DNA of 51,009 bases, from assembly GCA_040007095.1 (NCBI GenBank), contig JBDTVS010000186.1:1-51009 (forward strand). Direction: 5' to 3'. Within the stretch, counting starts at the first letter, position 1; each line of letters begins with the position of its first letter. The notes beneath the pieces were generated by a model, which made no database searches, was not told the origin of the DNA, and worked only from the letters and a program-made list of their open reading frames with translations. This document shows, piece by piece, positions 17,092 through 25,307 of the stretch. Made by a program: the position numbers and the translations under genes. This DNA comes from JBDTVS01 sp040007095. Lineage in GTDB: Bacteria > Acidobacteriota > Vicinamibacteria > Vicinamibacterales > CAVVIG01.

Positions 17092-19719
17092 TCAACGGGC
17101 GGCGACGCGATCCGCCGCCACCTCTCCCTCTGGCACGGGCTTCTTCCGCATCTGAAACGGCGTGCTCTTGATGATTCCGGTGAGAATCGACGAGAAGCGG
17201 TAGTTGTCGCGCGCGGCATCGCGCACGATTGCCCGGACCGCCGGCTGGTCGTAGTACGCCGCGCCCCGCCCGAGCGCGTAGGTCAGCAGCTTCTCGGTGA
17301 AGGTCTCGGCGAAGACCTCGGGGCGTCGCAGCAGCGCCTGGCGCAAGCTGATCGGTCCATCCACCCTGGTCCCATCGGCCAGCTGTCCCGTCGGATCGAT
17401 CGCCTGCCCTTCGTCGGTGACACGCCACTTGCCCACCGCGTCGAAGTGCTCAAGCGAGAGACCAATCGGATCCATCAGCTTGTGGCAGCTCGCGCAGGCC
17501 GCGTTCGCGCGGTGCTCCTCCATCTGCGCCCGCATCGTCAGCGGCTTCTCCAGCGTGTTCTTGTCCTTGAGAGGCGGCACGTTGTCGGGCGGCGGCGGCG
17601 GCGGCGTGCCAAGGATGTTCTCGAGGATCCACTTCCCGCGACGCACCGGAGACGTGCGGTCGGCGAGCGATGTCGTCATCAGCACCGCGCCCTGCCCGAG
17701 CAGTCCCATCCGGTTGGGATCTGCCACCGTGACGCGGCGGAACTGACTGCCGTACACGTTCGGGATGCCGTAGTGCTTGGCCAGGCGCTCGTTCACGAAT
17801 GTGTAATTGGCCGTCAGCAGATTGACGATGCTCTGGTTCTCGCGGACGATGCTGTTGAAGAAGAGCTCCGATTCGCGCCGGAATGCCTGGCGAAGGTTGT
17901 CGTCGAAGTCGGGGAACTCGTTCGAGTTGGGAATCTGTCCGGGCAGGTTGCGCAGGTAGAGCCACTGCCCGGCGAAGTTGTCGATCAGCGCTTGCGACCG
18001 TCCGTCAGCGAGCAGGCGCCGCACCTGCTGATCGAGCACACCCGGTGCGCGCAGCCGACCCTTGGCCGCCACCTCGAGCAACTCATCGTCTGGAATGCTG
18101 CTCCAGAGAAAGAAAGACAGGCGGCTCGCGAGCTCGAGGTCGCTCACGCGGAAGACGCTTCCCGGTGCGAGGGTGTCCGGATCGTGTTCGGCCCGGAACA
18201 GGAACTTCGGGCTGGTCAGCATGCGGCGCAGGGCGACCGCGATCCCTTCGTCGAAGCCGCCCTCGCGGCGGCCCGCCACATAGAAGTCCAGCAGCCGCTG
18301 AACGTCGGCGTCCGTGGCCAGTCCCCGATAGGCGCGGCGGCTCAGTGCCGTGATGATCCGGCGTGCGCAGGGCGTCTCGTCCGCAGTCGAGGGGCGGCAG
18401 ATGAAGATGGCTCGGCGACTCGGCGTGTCGCCGACGCCGGTCGGGTTGAACGGTCCCGCGACGGTGAACGTGTCCACGTGCGGATAGCCGGCGAAATCAA
18501 CCGTATCGGAAGAGCTGCGCTGCCACGGCTGCAGGCGCCGCCCGCCCTGGACGGACGGCTTGGCGAGAAACGCCACGGTGATCTTGTGAGGACCGGCAGT
18601 CAGCGGCAGACGCACGCGCAGGCGCTCATCCACCGCATTGCCGGCCGTCGTCGGGTTGTCGCTCGAGGCGGCGATTTCTTCGTTGCCGCCGAAGCGCGCG
18701 AGGTGCACCTGCTGGCCGTCGACGGCAATCTCCAGGCGCTGGGGGTACTCGAGGCCGCGCATCGTGCCAAGGTTCGTGCGAAACAGTTTGACGCGGAGCT
18801 CGTACTCTCCGTCGAGGGGCAGCGTCGGCTCGACCGCGGTGCCGCCGACGGTGCCGAGCGGCAGCCCTTCGATGTGCTTGTCCTGCGACGCGTCCTGGCG
18901 CACGCGATAGACGATCGCCGTGGGCGAAGCGTTCCGATCGCCGACCGCGAGATCGCTGATCCGGCCGGCGGCCTCCAGATACCGCTCGAGCAGCACCGGC
19001 GAGACGCCGAGGAGATCCGCGATGTTGTCGAAGCCGTAGCCTGAATCGTCGGGCGGGAGCAATGAGGGGACGTCGACGTTCAGCGCGAGCAGATCGCGCA
19101 CCGCGTTGCCATACTCGACGCGGTTCAAGCGATGCAGCATCGGCCGGCCGGGGTTGGGCTGCGCCACGGCGGCGCGGTCGAGCTCCTGCTCGAGCCAGCT
19201 TCGCAACGCATTCGCGGCGGCCGCGTCCGGCCGAGGCGCGCCCTGCGGCGGCATCATGCCTCCCCGCAGCTTACGCACGGCCTTCTCCCAGACTTCCGCC
19301 TGTTCGCCGACGTGCGCGAGGCTGATCTTCTCGAACGAGACGCCCGACGTCTTGAGGCGATCGCTGTGGCACGTGACGCAGTACTTGGCGACCTCGGCTT
19401 GATGCCGGGTCGCGGGCGAGTCGGCGGGAACGGCGCCTGGTTGTGGCGGGCGCGCCGCCTGTGGCGCGACGGAGAGCAGCACGAACATCAACGCCAGCAG
19501 GGACACCAGGCGCAGCCGCCGCAGCCACGACGTCTCGACGTGGCAGAACCGCGGGCCCGGGATGTCGATCTTCGCGATGATGTCGCAGTGGTCGGTCGTC
19601 GTGCGGCCGGTGCTGAAACCGCCCGGCAGCAGCGTGCCCCGGCCGGGCCTCGCATCGACCGTGACGTCGACGCCGTTCCAATGCTCGAGCTGCCGGCCGT
19701 GCTCGCTCGCCAGACTCAT
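17092..19719 (-). CDS. DUF1592-family heme-c protein with an N-terminal extension from a TonB-receptor remnant
   Basis: 875 residues from ATG 19719, which has AGGAGG six bases upstream, one of the strongest ribosome sites in the window. Residues about 2-66 are a TonB-receptor barrel fragment (HWNGVDVTVDAR, GGFSTGRTTTDHCDI, PRFCHVET). A hydrophobic segment at about 66-88 would be the original signal peptide. Then come CVTCH at 114-118, DUF1587 (LHRLNRVEYGNAVRDLLALN, SLLPPDDSGYGFDNIAD), a beta domain (DGEYELRVKLFR), DUF1595, DUF1592 (LASRLSFFLWSSIPDDELL), DUF1588 (GKWILENILG and six prolines) and DUF1585 with CASCHKLMDPIG. The GTG at 19506 could be the ancestral start. It opens the long operon. 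Reaction unknown; a heme-dependent periplasmic role is likely. Confidence 0.9.
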   Translation of the reverse strand: MSLASEHGRQLEHWNGVDVTVDARPGRGTLLPGGFSTGRTTTDHCDIIAKIDIPGPRFCHVETSWLRRLRLVSLLALMFVLLSVAPQAARPPQPGAVPADSPATRHQAEVAKYCVTCHSDRLKTSGVSFEKISLAHVGEQAEVWEKAVRKLRGGMMPPQGAPRPDAAAANALRSWLEQELDRAAVAQPNPGRPMLHRLNRVEYGNAVRDLLALNVDVPSLLPPDDSGYGFDNIADLLGVSPVLLERYLEAAGRISDLAVGDRNASPTAIVYRVRQDASQDKHIEGLPLGTVGGTAVEPTLPLDGEYELRVKLFRTNLGTMRGLEYPQRLEIAVDGQQVHLARFGGNEEIAASSDNPTTAGNAVDERLRVRLPLTAGPHKITVAFLAKPSVQGGRRLQPWQRSSSDTVDFAGYPHVDTFTVAGPFNPTGVGDTPSRRAIFICRPSTADETPCARRIITALSRRAYRGLATDADVQRLLDFYVAGRREGGFDEGIAVALRRMLTSPKFLFRAEHDPDTLAPGSVFRVSDLELASRLSFFLWSSIPDDELLEVAAKGRLRAPGVLDQQVRRLLADGRSQALIDNFAGQWLYLRNLPGQIPNSNEFPDFDDNLRQAFRRESELFFNSIVRENQSIVNLLTANYTFVNERLAKHYGIPNVYGSQFRRVTVADPNRMGLLGQGAVLMTTSLADRTSPVRRGKWILENILGTPPPPPPDNVPPLKDKNTLEKPLTMRAQMEEHRANAACASCHKLMDPIGLSLEHFDAVGKWRVTDEGQAIDPTGQLADGTRVDGPISLRQALLRRPEVFAETFTEKLLTYALGRGAAYYDQPAVRAIVRDAARDNYRFSSILTGIIKSTPFQMRKKPVPEGEVAADRVAAR
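19522..19716 (-). pseudogene. TonB-dependent receptor barrel remnant fused to the DUF1592 gene
   Basis: Sixty-five codons match the late barrel of the intact receptors in this window: HWNGVDV here against YWHGVDI at 34045 and YWHGVDA at 49300; GGFSTGRTTTDHCDI against GGTSTGRAVTDTCDI; and PRFCHVE against RRFCRVV. The match stops at WLRRLRL, where the DUF1592 protein's hydrophobic leader begins, with no stop or frameshift. Nothing receptor-like continues directly upstream of 19719. Confidence 0.8.
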
Positions 19720-19726
19720 GTCAAGC

Positions 19727-19732
19727 CTCCTG
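19727..19732 (-). promoter_or_regulatory. Strong Shine-Dalgarno site before the chimeric DUF1592 gene
   Basis: AGGAGG on the minus strand, six bases before ATG 19719. It selects this ATG over 19755 and over the internal GTG 19506, so the receptor-derived residues are probably translated. Confidence 0.6.
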
Positions 19733-20251
19733 TTTACGAATCTGACGACCGGCATCCTAGCAGCCTTCCAGCCGCGGTTGAATACAATTCTCGAGCAAAG
19801 TCTCCAAAAGCAGCCCCGCGTGCAGATCGAAGCCGTTCACCCGCGCATGACGCCTCGCTTTTCGGATGGTCGCCATGAGGCAGGCGGTGAAATGTTGGCC
19901 TTGTAACCAGGCCTGCGAAGCGTGTCCCACAAGACGCCTCCGCGTCAAAAATCGGCAGCGACGTCGTCCCCCACATCATGTATAGTTGAGTATCGGATCT
20001 TGCCGCGAGCTGTGCTGATTCCTGGCGTAACGAGCCTCTCCTGACTCGCTCCTCCCCGAGTTCTTAGCTACGAGACGAAATTCCGGACCACGGCTATCCG
20101 TTCCAGGCCGTGGAAGCTGTGCGCGTGCTTGCTGGCGCCTGCTACGCGGCGACAGGAGAGCCGCGATGGTCAGTCGAACCAAATAAGTCATGCCATCGGT
20201 CGGGCTGAACTCGACGGCGATGGTCGGAAACCAACGATCGGAGATGGATGA

Positions 20252-20455
20252 ATGACGGGAACAATTCGAACGCTGCGAGTGGACAAAGGCTTTGGGTTCA
20301 TCAAAGGTGAGGCGGGGCAGGAATATTTCTTTCACCAAAGCGCCATCTATGGCGAGGGCATCGCAGATCTGCGCGTGGGTGATGGAGTCGAGTTCGAGGT
20401 TGCCGACGGCCCGAAGGGTCCGCGGGCGGCGAACGTCAGGCGCACCACGACGTAA
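20252..20455 (+). CDS. Cold-shock-domain protein
   Basis: 67 residues, a single cold-shock domain with both RNA-binding motifs: RNP1 as KGFGFI (about 12-17) and RNP2 as YFFHQSA (about 25-31). It binds single-stranded RNA or DNA and acts as an RNA chaperone. ATG 20252 has GGAG eight bases upstream. The N-terminus (MTGTIRTLRVDKGFGFIKGE) is of the short CspA-like type used by many non-enteric bacteria. Upstream 19756-20251 holds no gene I can support. Downstream, 20456-20659 holds only a 19-codon frame (20497-20556) after AAGGGA that I do not call a gene. Confidence 0.9.
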   Translation: MTGTIRTLRVDKGFGFIKGEAGQEYFFHQSAIYGEGIADLRVGDGVEFEVADGPKGPRAANVRRTTT

Positions 20456-20659
20456 GAGAATGCAGCTCGAGCATCGGGCGCCGAAAGGGACGAACCATGA
20501 CCAACGGCCACCGAGACAGCGGATTCTGGCCCGTGAGCGGCTCGGTGGCTTGTTGAAGCATCAGCCTCGGAAGCCTCTGTCCTGGCGACATCTGACGAGT
20601 GGGCTCGGCGGCGAAGGACTATGGGTTCGTGATCGACAATCCCGAACAGGAGCACCCCG

Positions 20660-21016
20660 ATGATCACTGGCGCCCATGTAATCGTGTACAGCACCGATGC
20701 AGCGGCTGACCGCGCCTTTTTCCGAGACACGCTCGGATTCCCCTCCGTAGACGCTGGCCACGGTTGGCTCATCTTCGCGCTGCCCCCAGCCGAAGTGGCG
20801 GTTCACTCCGCCGAAGGGAATGGTCGGTCCGAGCTCTATTTCATGTGCGACGACCTCAAGGCCGAAATCGCGGCACTTGGAGAGAGGGGCGTCAGTTGTT
20901 CGGAAGTCGAGGAAGCACGATGGGGGTCGGTGACCAGAATCCGGCTTCCTGGAGGCGGCGAAGTCGGCCTCTACCAGCCAAAACATCCAACGGCACTGGC
21001 GCTCACCGCAGGCTGA
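20660..21016 (+). CDS. VOC (glyoxalase/bleomycin-resistance fold) family protein
   Basis: 118 residues, one vicinal-oxygen-chelate domain of two beta-alpha-beta-beta-beta modules: GAHVIVYSTDAAADRAFFRDTLGF, then WLIFALPPAEVAVH, SELYFMCDDLKAEIAAL and a closing GGGEVGLYQPKHP strand. AGGAG sits seven bases before ATG 20660. Metal ligands are plausible at His6, His49 and Glu near 105. No signal peptide, so cytoplasmic. The substrate of this broad family cannot be inferred; the neighbours (cold-shock gene, receptor relics) give no pathway clue. Confidence 0.88.
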   Translation: MITGAHVIVYSTDAAADRAFFRDTLGFPSVDAGHGWLIFALPPAEVAVHSAEGNGRSELYFMCDDLKAEIAALGERGVSCSEVEEARWGSVTRIRLPGGGEVGLYQPKHPTALALTAG

Positions 21017-21122
21017 CCTCAGGTCTCCCGTCAGGCGACAGCGTTGGCGTCGAGGGACGACCTCGATGCGTCCAGCGAAACGTCACCGCCGTCCCACCAG
21101 CGTCCCAAGCGCCATCCTTGTC

Positions 21123-21365
21123 GGCTTGCGCCCTGTTGGACAAGGTGCTGACCCACGTTGCCTGCCAGATCCGGTTCGGTGGTCCACTAGATGTCCCGGT
21201 CTCGGGCGCGTTGGTCGCGCTGCCGCCGACAATCCAGTCGTCAGGTGTCTGTCGGCACACCGAAGAAGTCGTGCCGATCCAGCCGGCTCCCGAGCAGCCG
21301 CGTTGCTCGTCCCAGAAGGCGTTCAGCTCGTTGCGCGCCGTCATCAGCGTCGTCGCGTGGCCCGG
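21123..21365 (-). pseudogene. Second TonB-dependent receptor remnant (mid-barrel)
   Basis: On the minus strand about 80 codons read like the middle of an Oar-type barrel: ARNELNAFWDEQ matches PRNKFNIFWDEQ at 32780, and CRQTPDDW...NRIWQATWVSTLSNR matches CRSPGDDW...IMQATWSSPISNK at 48020-48170. The frame degenerates on both sides. It lies upstream, in the same orientation, of the C-terminal remnant at 19522-19716. The two are separated by about 1.4 kb containing the plus-strand cold-shock and VOC genes, against about 1.0 kb expected in an intact receptor. They are probably pieces of one dead gene. Confidence 0.7.
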
Positions 21366-21879
21366 ACCTGGGGGCTGGTCTGCGGATCGTGTACGCCGGC
21401 GGTGGTGACGATGATCGACGGACGCATCGACGGCGACGAAATGAAAAGCGTCGGGATTGGACAGAATGCGGTGCTGGGAGCGGCGAGATCGAAGTGAGCC
21501 AGTGGAGCTGTCGGGGCCGAGCAAATGTGTGATCCGGAGCGTGCGTGATTGACACGAGCTGTCAGTCGGTATTGTAGAGGTGACATTGACCTGCTACTCT
21601 GTGCGGCAGCATTGGTCCCGTGCCGTCAGCGGGAGGCGTCTTCCCCCCCGGGATCAGCGGCGCCACGGGATTGCGTGACGCAAGAACGGACGCCGCAATC
21701 AGCACGAAAGAGGAGCCGAAAAGCGGGTGCTGCCAGCCATGACGTTTTTCAATGCACAGGTCCGCCGGGGGGGTGGCGGCGTCACTGATCGTGCCGCCTG
21801 CGTCGTGACCCGCGTATGGGATGGGACCGTCGCGGCGGGACCGCAGTCCGCACCGCCCTCGCCGCTCCGCGTGCGCGGC

Positions 21880-22020
21880 GCGGCGGAGTCCCGGACGCCT
21901 GGCCCTCCATCGTCTCAATCGCGCCTACCAGCACGCGATTCGTGATCTGCTCGCGCTCGACGTCGATGCGGGTCGCTCCTGCCCGCCGACGATTCGAGCT
22001 ACGGCTTCGGCACATCCGGG
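21880..22020 (+). pseudogene. Frameshifted DUF1587 (DUF1592-family) remnant
   Basis: One frame reads SPGRLALHRLNRAYQHAIRD then LLALDVDAG, the DUF1587 start seen in the three heme proteins here. A frame change at about 21970 is needed to continue as SLLPADDSSYGFGTS, matching SLLPPDDSGYGFDN of the copy at 17092-19719. The fragment stops at the dehydrogenase start. 21366-21880 otherwise shows no gene I can support. Confidence 0.72.
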
Positions 22021-22027
22021 AGTCATG

Positions 22028-23332
22028 ATGAAACACGAGATATCGCGTCGGCGCATCCTGAAAAATGCCGCGGCAGCGATCGGAGGCGCCACTACTCTGG
22101 GAGCGGGCACCGCAGTGGCGGCCCAGACGGTGCCCTCCGCACGTCGAACGCCGAGCCAATCCGGCCAGACGTTCCGCGCCTACGTGCGGTTCGGGACCGG
22201 AGCTTCCGTGCAGGAGCTGAAGCTGCTGCCGATTGGACCGCGGCAGGTCGTCGTCCGGACGGAAGCGTCGCAGGTCTGCTACACGACGACCACCCAAGGC
22301 CTCGGGACAACGCCGGTGACCCAGGCCGCGGTACCCGCGCATGGCGGCGTCGGCGTCGTGATCGAGGTCGGCGCCACGGTTGAACGCGTGAAGGTGGGTG
22401 ACCGGATCGTCGTGGCCGGGCAGGCGCAGTGCGGATCCTGCTACAACTGCCTGCGCGGACGCGCCGATCATTGCCTCATGGGCGGAGGGGGCGGACGTCC
22501 GAACGAGCCCTTTGCCGAGATGAAGGACGGGACGAAGGTCGCAGGCTTTCGGGGCGGTTGCGCCGAGTTGATGGTGACCTACGAAGACTACTGCGTCCCT
22601 CTCGTCACCAAGGTCTCGGCCGTCGAGCTCGCGATGCTCCACGACGTCGGGATGGTCGGGTTGGCAGCGACCATGACCAAGGTGAAGGTCGAAGCCGGTT
22701 CTGACGCCGTGATTCTCGGCTGCGGTCCGCTGGGCCTTTCCGCGGTGCAGGGCGCGCGGATTCAGGGCGCGGCGCAGATTATCGCGGTCGACCCGATCAA
22801 GTACCGGCGTGACGTGGCGCTCGCGGTGGGCGCGACGATCGCCCTCGATCCCAACGTTGAAGGCGCGAATCTGGTGCCGAAGATCCGGCAGCTCTGTCAG
22901 AGCCGCACCGGTCCGCTCGCGGGCGGCGGCAATACGCTGCCCGACTACGTGCTCGAGGCGGCGGGCGGGGATCTGTTCCCGCCGAAGGTCGAAGTCGGGC
23001 CTGATCCGACGGGCGTGCTCGTCCTGCAGCAGGCGTGGCAACTGTGTTCGCCGATCGGCAACCTCGTCACCACCGGCGTCGGCCATCCGCCGGGAACCAC
23101 TATCAGCTTTCCCGCCGGTCAGTGGTCGAACAGTTCGAAGACGCACCATCCGGGAAACGTCGCTGGTGCGAGCGCGCTGCGCGACGTGCCGCGGTTCGTG
23201 CGGCTGATCGAAGCGGGCCTGTTCAATGCAAAGGCGCTTGCCACCGCGACCTTCCCGCTCGACCGGGCGCGCGAAGCGTTCCAGGCCGCGGCGGACCGGA
23301 CGACCGTTGCGGCTGTCGTCGTCTTCAGCTGA
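22028..23332 (+). CDS. Tat-exported zinc-dependent medium-chain alcohol dehydrogenase
   Basis: 434 residues from ATG 22028, five bases after GGGAG (ATG 22025 is also possible; an upstream in-frame extension is DUF1587 debris). The N-terminus SRRRILKNAAAAIGG with a hydrophobic stretch to AAQ is a Tat signal. The MDR fold follows. Cys84 and His105 sit at catalytic-zinc positions, though the usual GHE reads AHG. The structural-zinc lobe has Cys135, 138, 141 and 149 in CGSCYNCLRGRADHC. The nucleotide site is GCGPLG at 231-236. Exported NAD-type dehydrogenases are odd because NAD is not freely available outside. It may fold with bound cofactor before Tat export, as proposed for other Tat oxidoreductases. 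Confidence 0.88.
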   Translation: MKHEISRRRILKNAAAAIGGATTLGAGTAVAAQTVPSARRTPSQSGQTFRAYVRFGTGASVQELKLLPIGPRQVVVRTEASQVCYTTTTQGLGTTPVTQAAVPAHGGVGVVIEVGATVERVKVGDRIVVAGQAQCGSCYNCLRGRADHCLMGGGGGRPNEPFAEMKDGTKVAGFRGGCAELMVTYEDYCVPLVTKVSAVELAMLHDVGMVGLAATMTKVKVEAGSDAVILGCGPLGLSAVQGARIQGAAQIIAVDPIKYRRDVALAVGATIALDPNVEGANLVPKIRQLCQSRTGPLAGGGNTLPDYVLEAAGGDLFPPKVEVGPDPTGVLVLQQAWQLCSPIGNLVTTGVGHPPGTTISFPAGQWSNSSKTHHPGNVAGASALRDVPRFVRLIEAGLFNAKALATATFPLDRAREAFQAAADRTTVAAVVVFS

Positions 23333-23424
23333 CGCTGTCTGGCTGGACCCGGCGGATCGATTCAGGTTTCCGGACATGGAGCTCTCGATGACACAGAACG
23401 TCATGACGATGATCGCCGCCGCGG

Positions 23425-24579
23425 TTACAAGCGCGGCCGATACGTCTTGCTGAACCCGTTGCGCGTGTTGGTGACGGTGAAGCTGCCGTCCTGCTGCACG
23501 GACACTTTCATCAGATATGCCGGCGTGTGCGTGGCGGCTCCGGGGCCGCCAGAGCCCCGGCCCGGGCCGGCGCCGGGAGTCCCCGGTCCGCCGGGTCCGC
23601 CCGCCCGCGGCGCCCCCGGCGTCGGCGGCGGCGTCGTGAGCACGGTCGCGATCGTCGCCGTCTCGTCAACGTTCGCGATGAACCGAGCCGGCGCGTTCTC
23701 GAGGCCGACGTTGTACGACCAGTGGAGCTGCCACAGGTCCTCGATGCCGACGGTCTCCTGCAACCCCGCGAACGCCTCGGGCGTCCCTCCCTTGCGCGTG
23801 CCGTTGTTCATCACGACCACGCGCGGACCTAGCGCCTGAACGAGCGCCGGCGAGCCTGACTTCTCGAGCCCGTGGTGGGAGGTCAGGTACAGATCGACGG
23901 TCCCGATTCGGTTGGTCGGGCACATCAGATCGAGCTCGCCGTTCCAGGTGAGATCGCCGAGATCGATCGTGCGAAACCGTCCATACCTGAGCACGAACCC
24001 GGCCGACTCGCCGTTATCCGGATCCGGGTACGCGCTCTCGTCCTTCTGCTTCACGCCCGCGCACGACGCGTTCTGGTTGCCGCCGCCCGGCAGGTTTGTC
24101 CGGATGAACTGGTTCGCCGAAGCGACCGCCGTGATGTCGAGGCCGGTCATCCTCACCCTGTCGCCTGGCTTGACGATGGTGCGCTTGCCGGCGCTCAGCG
24201 ATTCGTAGGCCGAGAGGAACTGGGAGGACACGATGCGGTCGTTCGGGTGCGGCTTGCCGTGATCGTAGAAGTGCCCGACAGGGAACTGCCTGGCTACTTC
24301 GAGCAGCGCGCCGACGTGGTCGCCGTGGTAATGCGTGGTCCACAGGTGATCGATCTTCGTGACGCCAGCGGTGCGCAGCGTCTCGACGATGCGCCCGAGG
24401 TCTCGCTCGCCGGCGTTCCCGGTATCCACCAGCAGCGACTCGCCGGTGGGACCGACGAAGAGCGTCGACTGCCCACCTTCCGTGTCGATGTAGAAGATGT
24501 TCAGCGTTCCGGTCCGGACCTGTGCGGCGAGACCCAGCACCGTAGCGACCAGACACGAGGCAACAACGACAGCACGCAT
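23425..24579 (-). CDS. Exported MBL-fold metallo-hydrolase (ComEC/Rec2 C-domain-like)
   Basis: 384 residues from ATG 24579, with CAGGAG upstream; an in-frame start at 24618 lacks a good site. Signal peptide about 1-20. The metallo-beta-lactamase fold is clear: IFYIDTEGGQSTLFV, LLVDTGN, the metal motif HYHGDH at 83-88, and later LTSHHGLEKSG. The layout is like the extracellular nuclease-like domain of ComEC-type proteins, with an insert at about 150-200. The C-terminus has a Gly/Pro-rich linker (about 320-352) and a small beta domain. Probably a periplasmic hydrolase; the substrate is open. It is convergent with the dehydrogenase gene; the 92 bases between hold nothing clear. Confidence 0.87.
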   Translation of the reverse strand: MRAVVVASCLVATVLGLAAQVRTGTLNIFYIDTEGGQSTLFVGPTGESLLVDTGNAGERDLGRIVETLRTAGVTKIDHLWTTHYHGDHVGALLEVARQFPVGHFYDHGKPHPNDRIVSSQFLSAYESLSAGKRTIVKPGDRVRMTGLDITAVASANQFIRTNLPGGGNQNASCAGVKQKDESAYPDPDNGESAGFVLRYGRFRTIDLGDLTWNGELDLMCPTNRIGTVDLYLTSHHGLEKSGSPALVQALGPRVVVMNNGTRKGGTPEAFAGLQETVGIEDLWQLHWSYNVGLENAPARFIANVDETATIATVLTTPPPTPGAPRAGGPGGPGTPGAGPGRGSGGPGAATHTPAYLMKVSVQQDGSFTVTNTRNGFSKTYRPRL

Positions 24580-24704
24580 GCTCAACTCCTGGGGGATCGG
24601 CCGGGCTCGCGCAATCAAATTTGCTCAAACCACACAGCAGAGTGCGCATTATGCAACGAGTCCACCTATAATCCGCGAAGAGTCCGATACGCAGGGAGGC
24701 ACAC

Positions 24705-25240
24705 ATGCACGTCAGACGAATACTGTACGGCGTGCCTGGGGCGGAGCTCGCGGGCACCACGCTTCCGGCCCAGGCGCCCACGAGCGATATGGACGCGCAC
24801 CTCAGCGCGGCCGGGACCGCAGCCGGACTCGACGACTGCGCCACATTCGTGAACCTCTGCTTCTCCGGCGCGAATCCGGGTCTCGCCAATCCGGGTCTCG
24901 GCAATCCGGCGGTCGGGCGGGCGGACGCGGCGCGGCCGCAGTGCGCGGCCCCGTCGCCACCCCGGAACGCGCGACGTGGTACGCATCGCCGTACAAGGTC
25001 TTCGACAACTTCTACTGGCTCGGCACGCGACAGCCTTCGTCGTGGGCGTTGCGCACGAGCGACGGCCTCATCAGTCGCAGCGATTACGACAACGCCTACA
25101 CGAAGGCTCGTCTGACCGCCGCGAAGCGTGACGTCGGCGAGCACCATCCGTTCGTCGGCGGCGCCGCCGGGGTGCAGCGCAACTTCACGGTCATGACCGA
25201 ATGCGCGACGGCGTCGAGGCTGAGAGCCGGCGCGAAATAA
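24705..25240 (+). pseudogene. Broken exported MBL-fold gene (subclass B3-like), frameshift plus internal deletion
   Basis: A gene start with GGGAGG five bases before ATG 24705 encodes an exported N-terminus (to about 24935, with a tandem NPGLANPGLGNP repeat). Reading then continues in another frame: ATWYASPYKVFDNFYWLGT, SSWALRTSDGLI, as in B3-like metallo-hydrolases. Instead of the metal-binding core (no HxHxDH anywhere) the frame jumps straight to what looks like the family C-terminus (DNAYTKARLTAAKR, HHPFVGGAAGVQRNFTVMTECA) and a stop at 25240. So at least one frameshift and loss of most of the catalytic domain; a product would be inactive. Confidence 0.75.
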
Positions 25241-25307
25241 CCATGACCGGCCGGGGCGACGTGAATTGGTCCGGCGTGGCGCCGTGGACCCAACGAGAGG
25301 TTTTTCT

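Noticed and set aside
19756..21122. Cold-shock/VOC segment as a transposon inserted in the receptor
   Set aside because: No transposase, no terminal repeats or target duplication seen; only replacement of receptor sequence can be stated.
24885..24920. Short tandem repeat (NPGLANPGLG) as a CRISPR or regulatory array
   Set aside because: Only 15-base units, two to three copies, in frame within a broken gene; no spacers.
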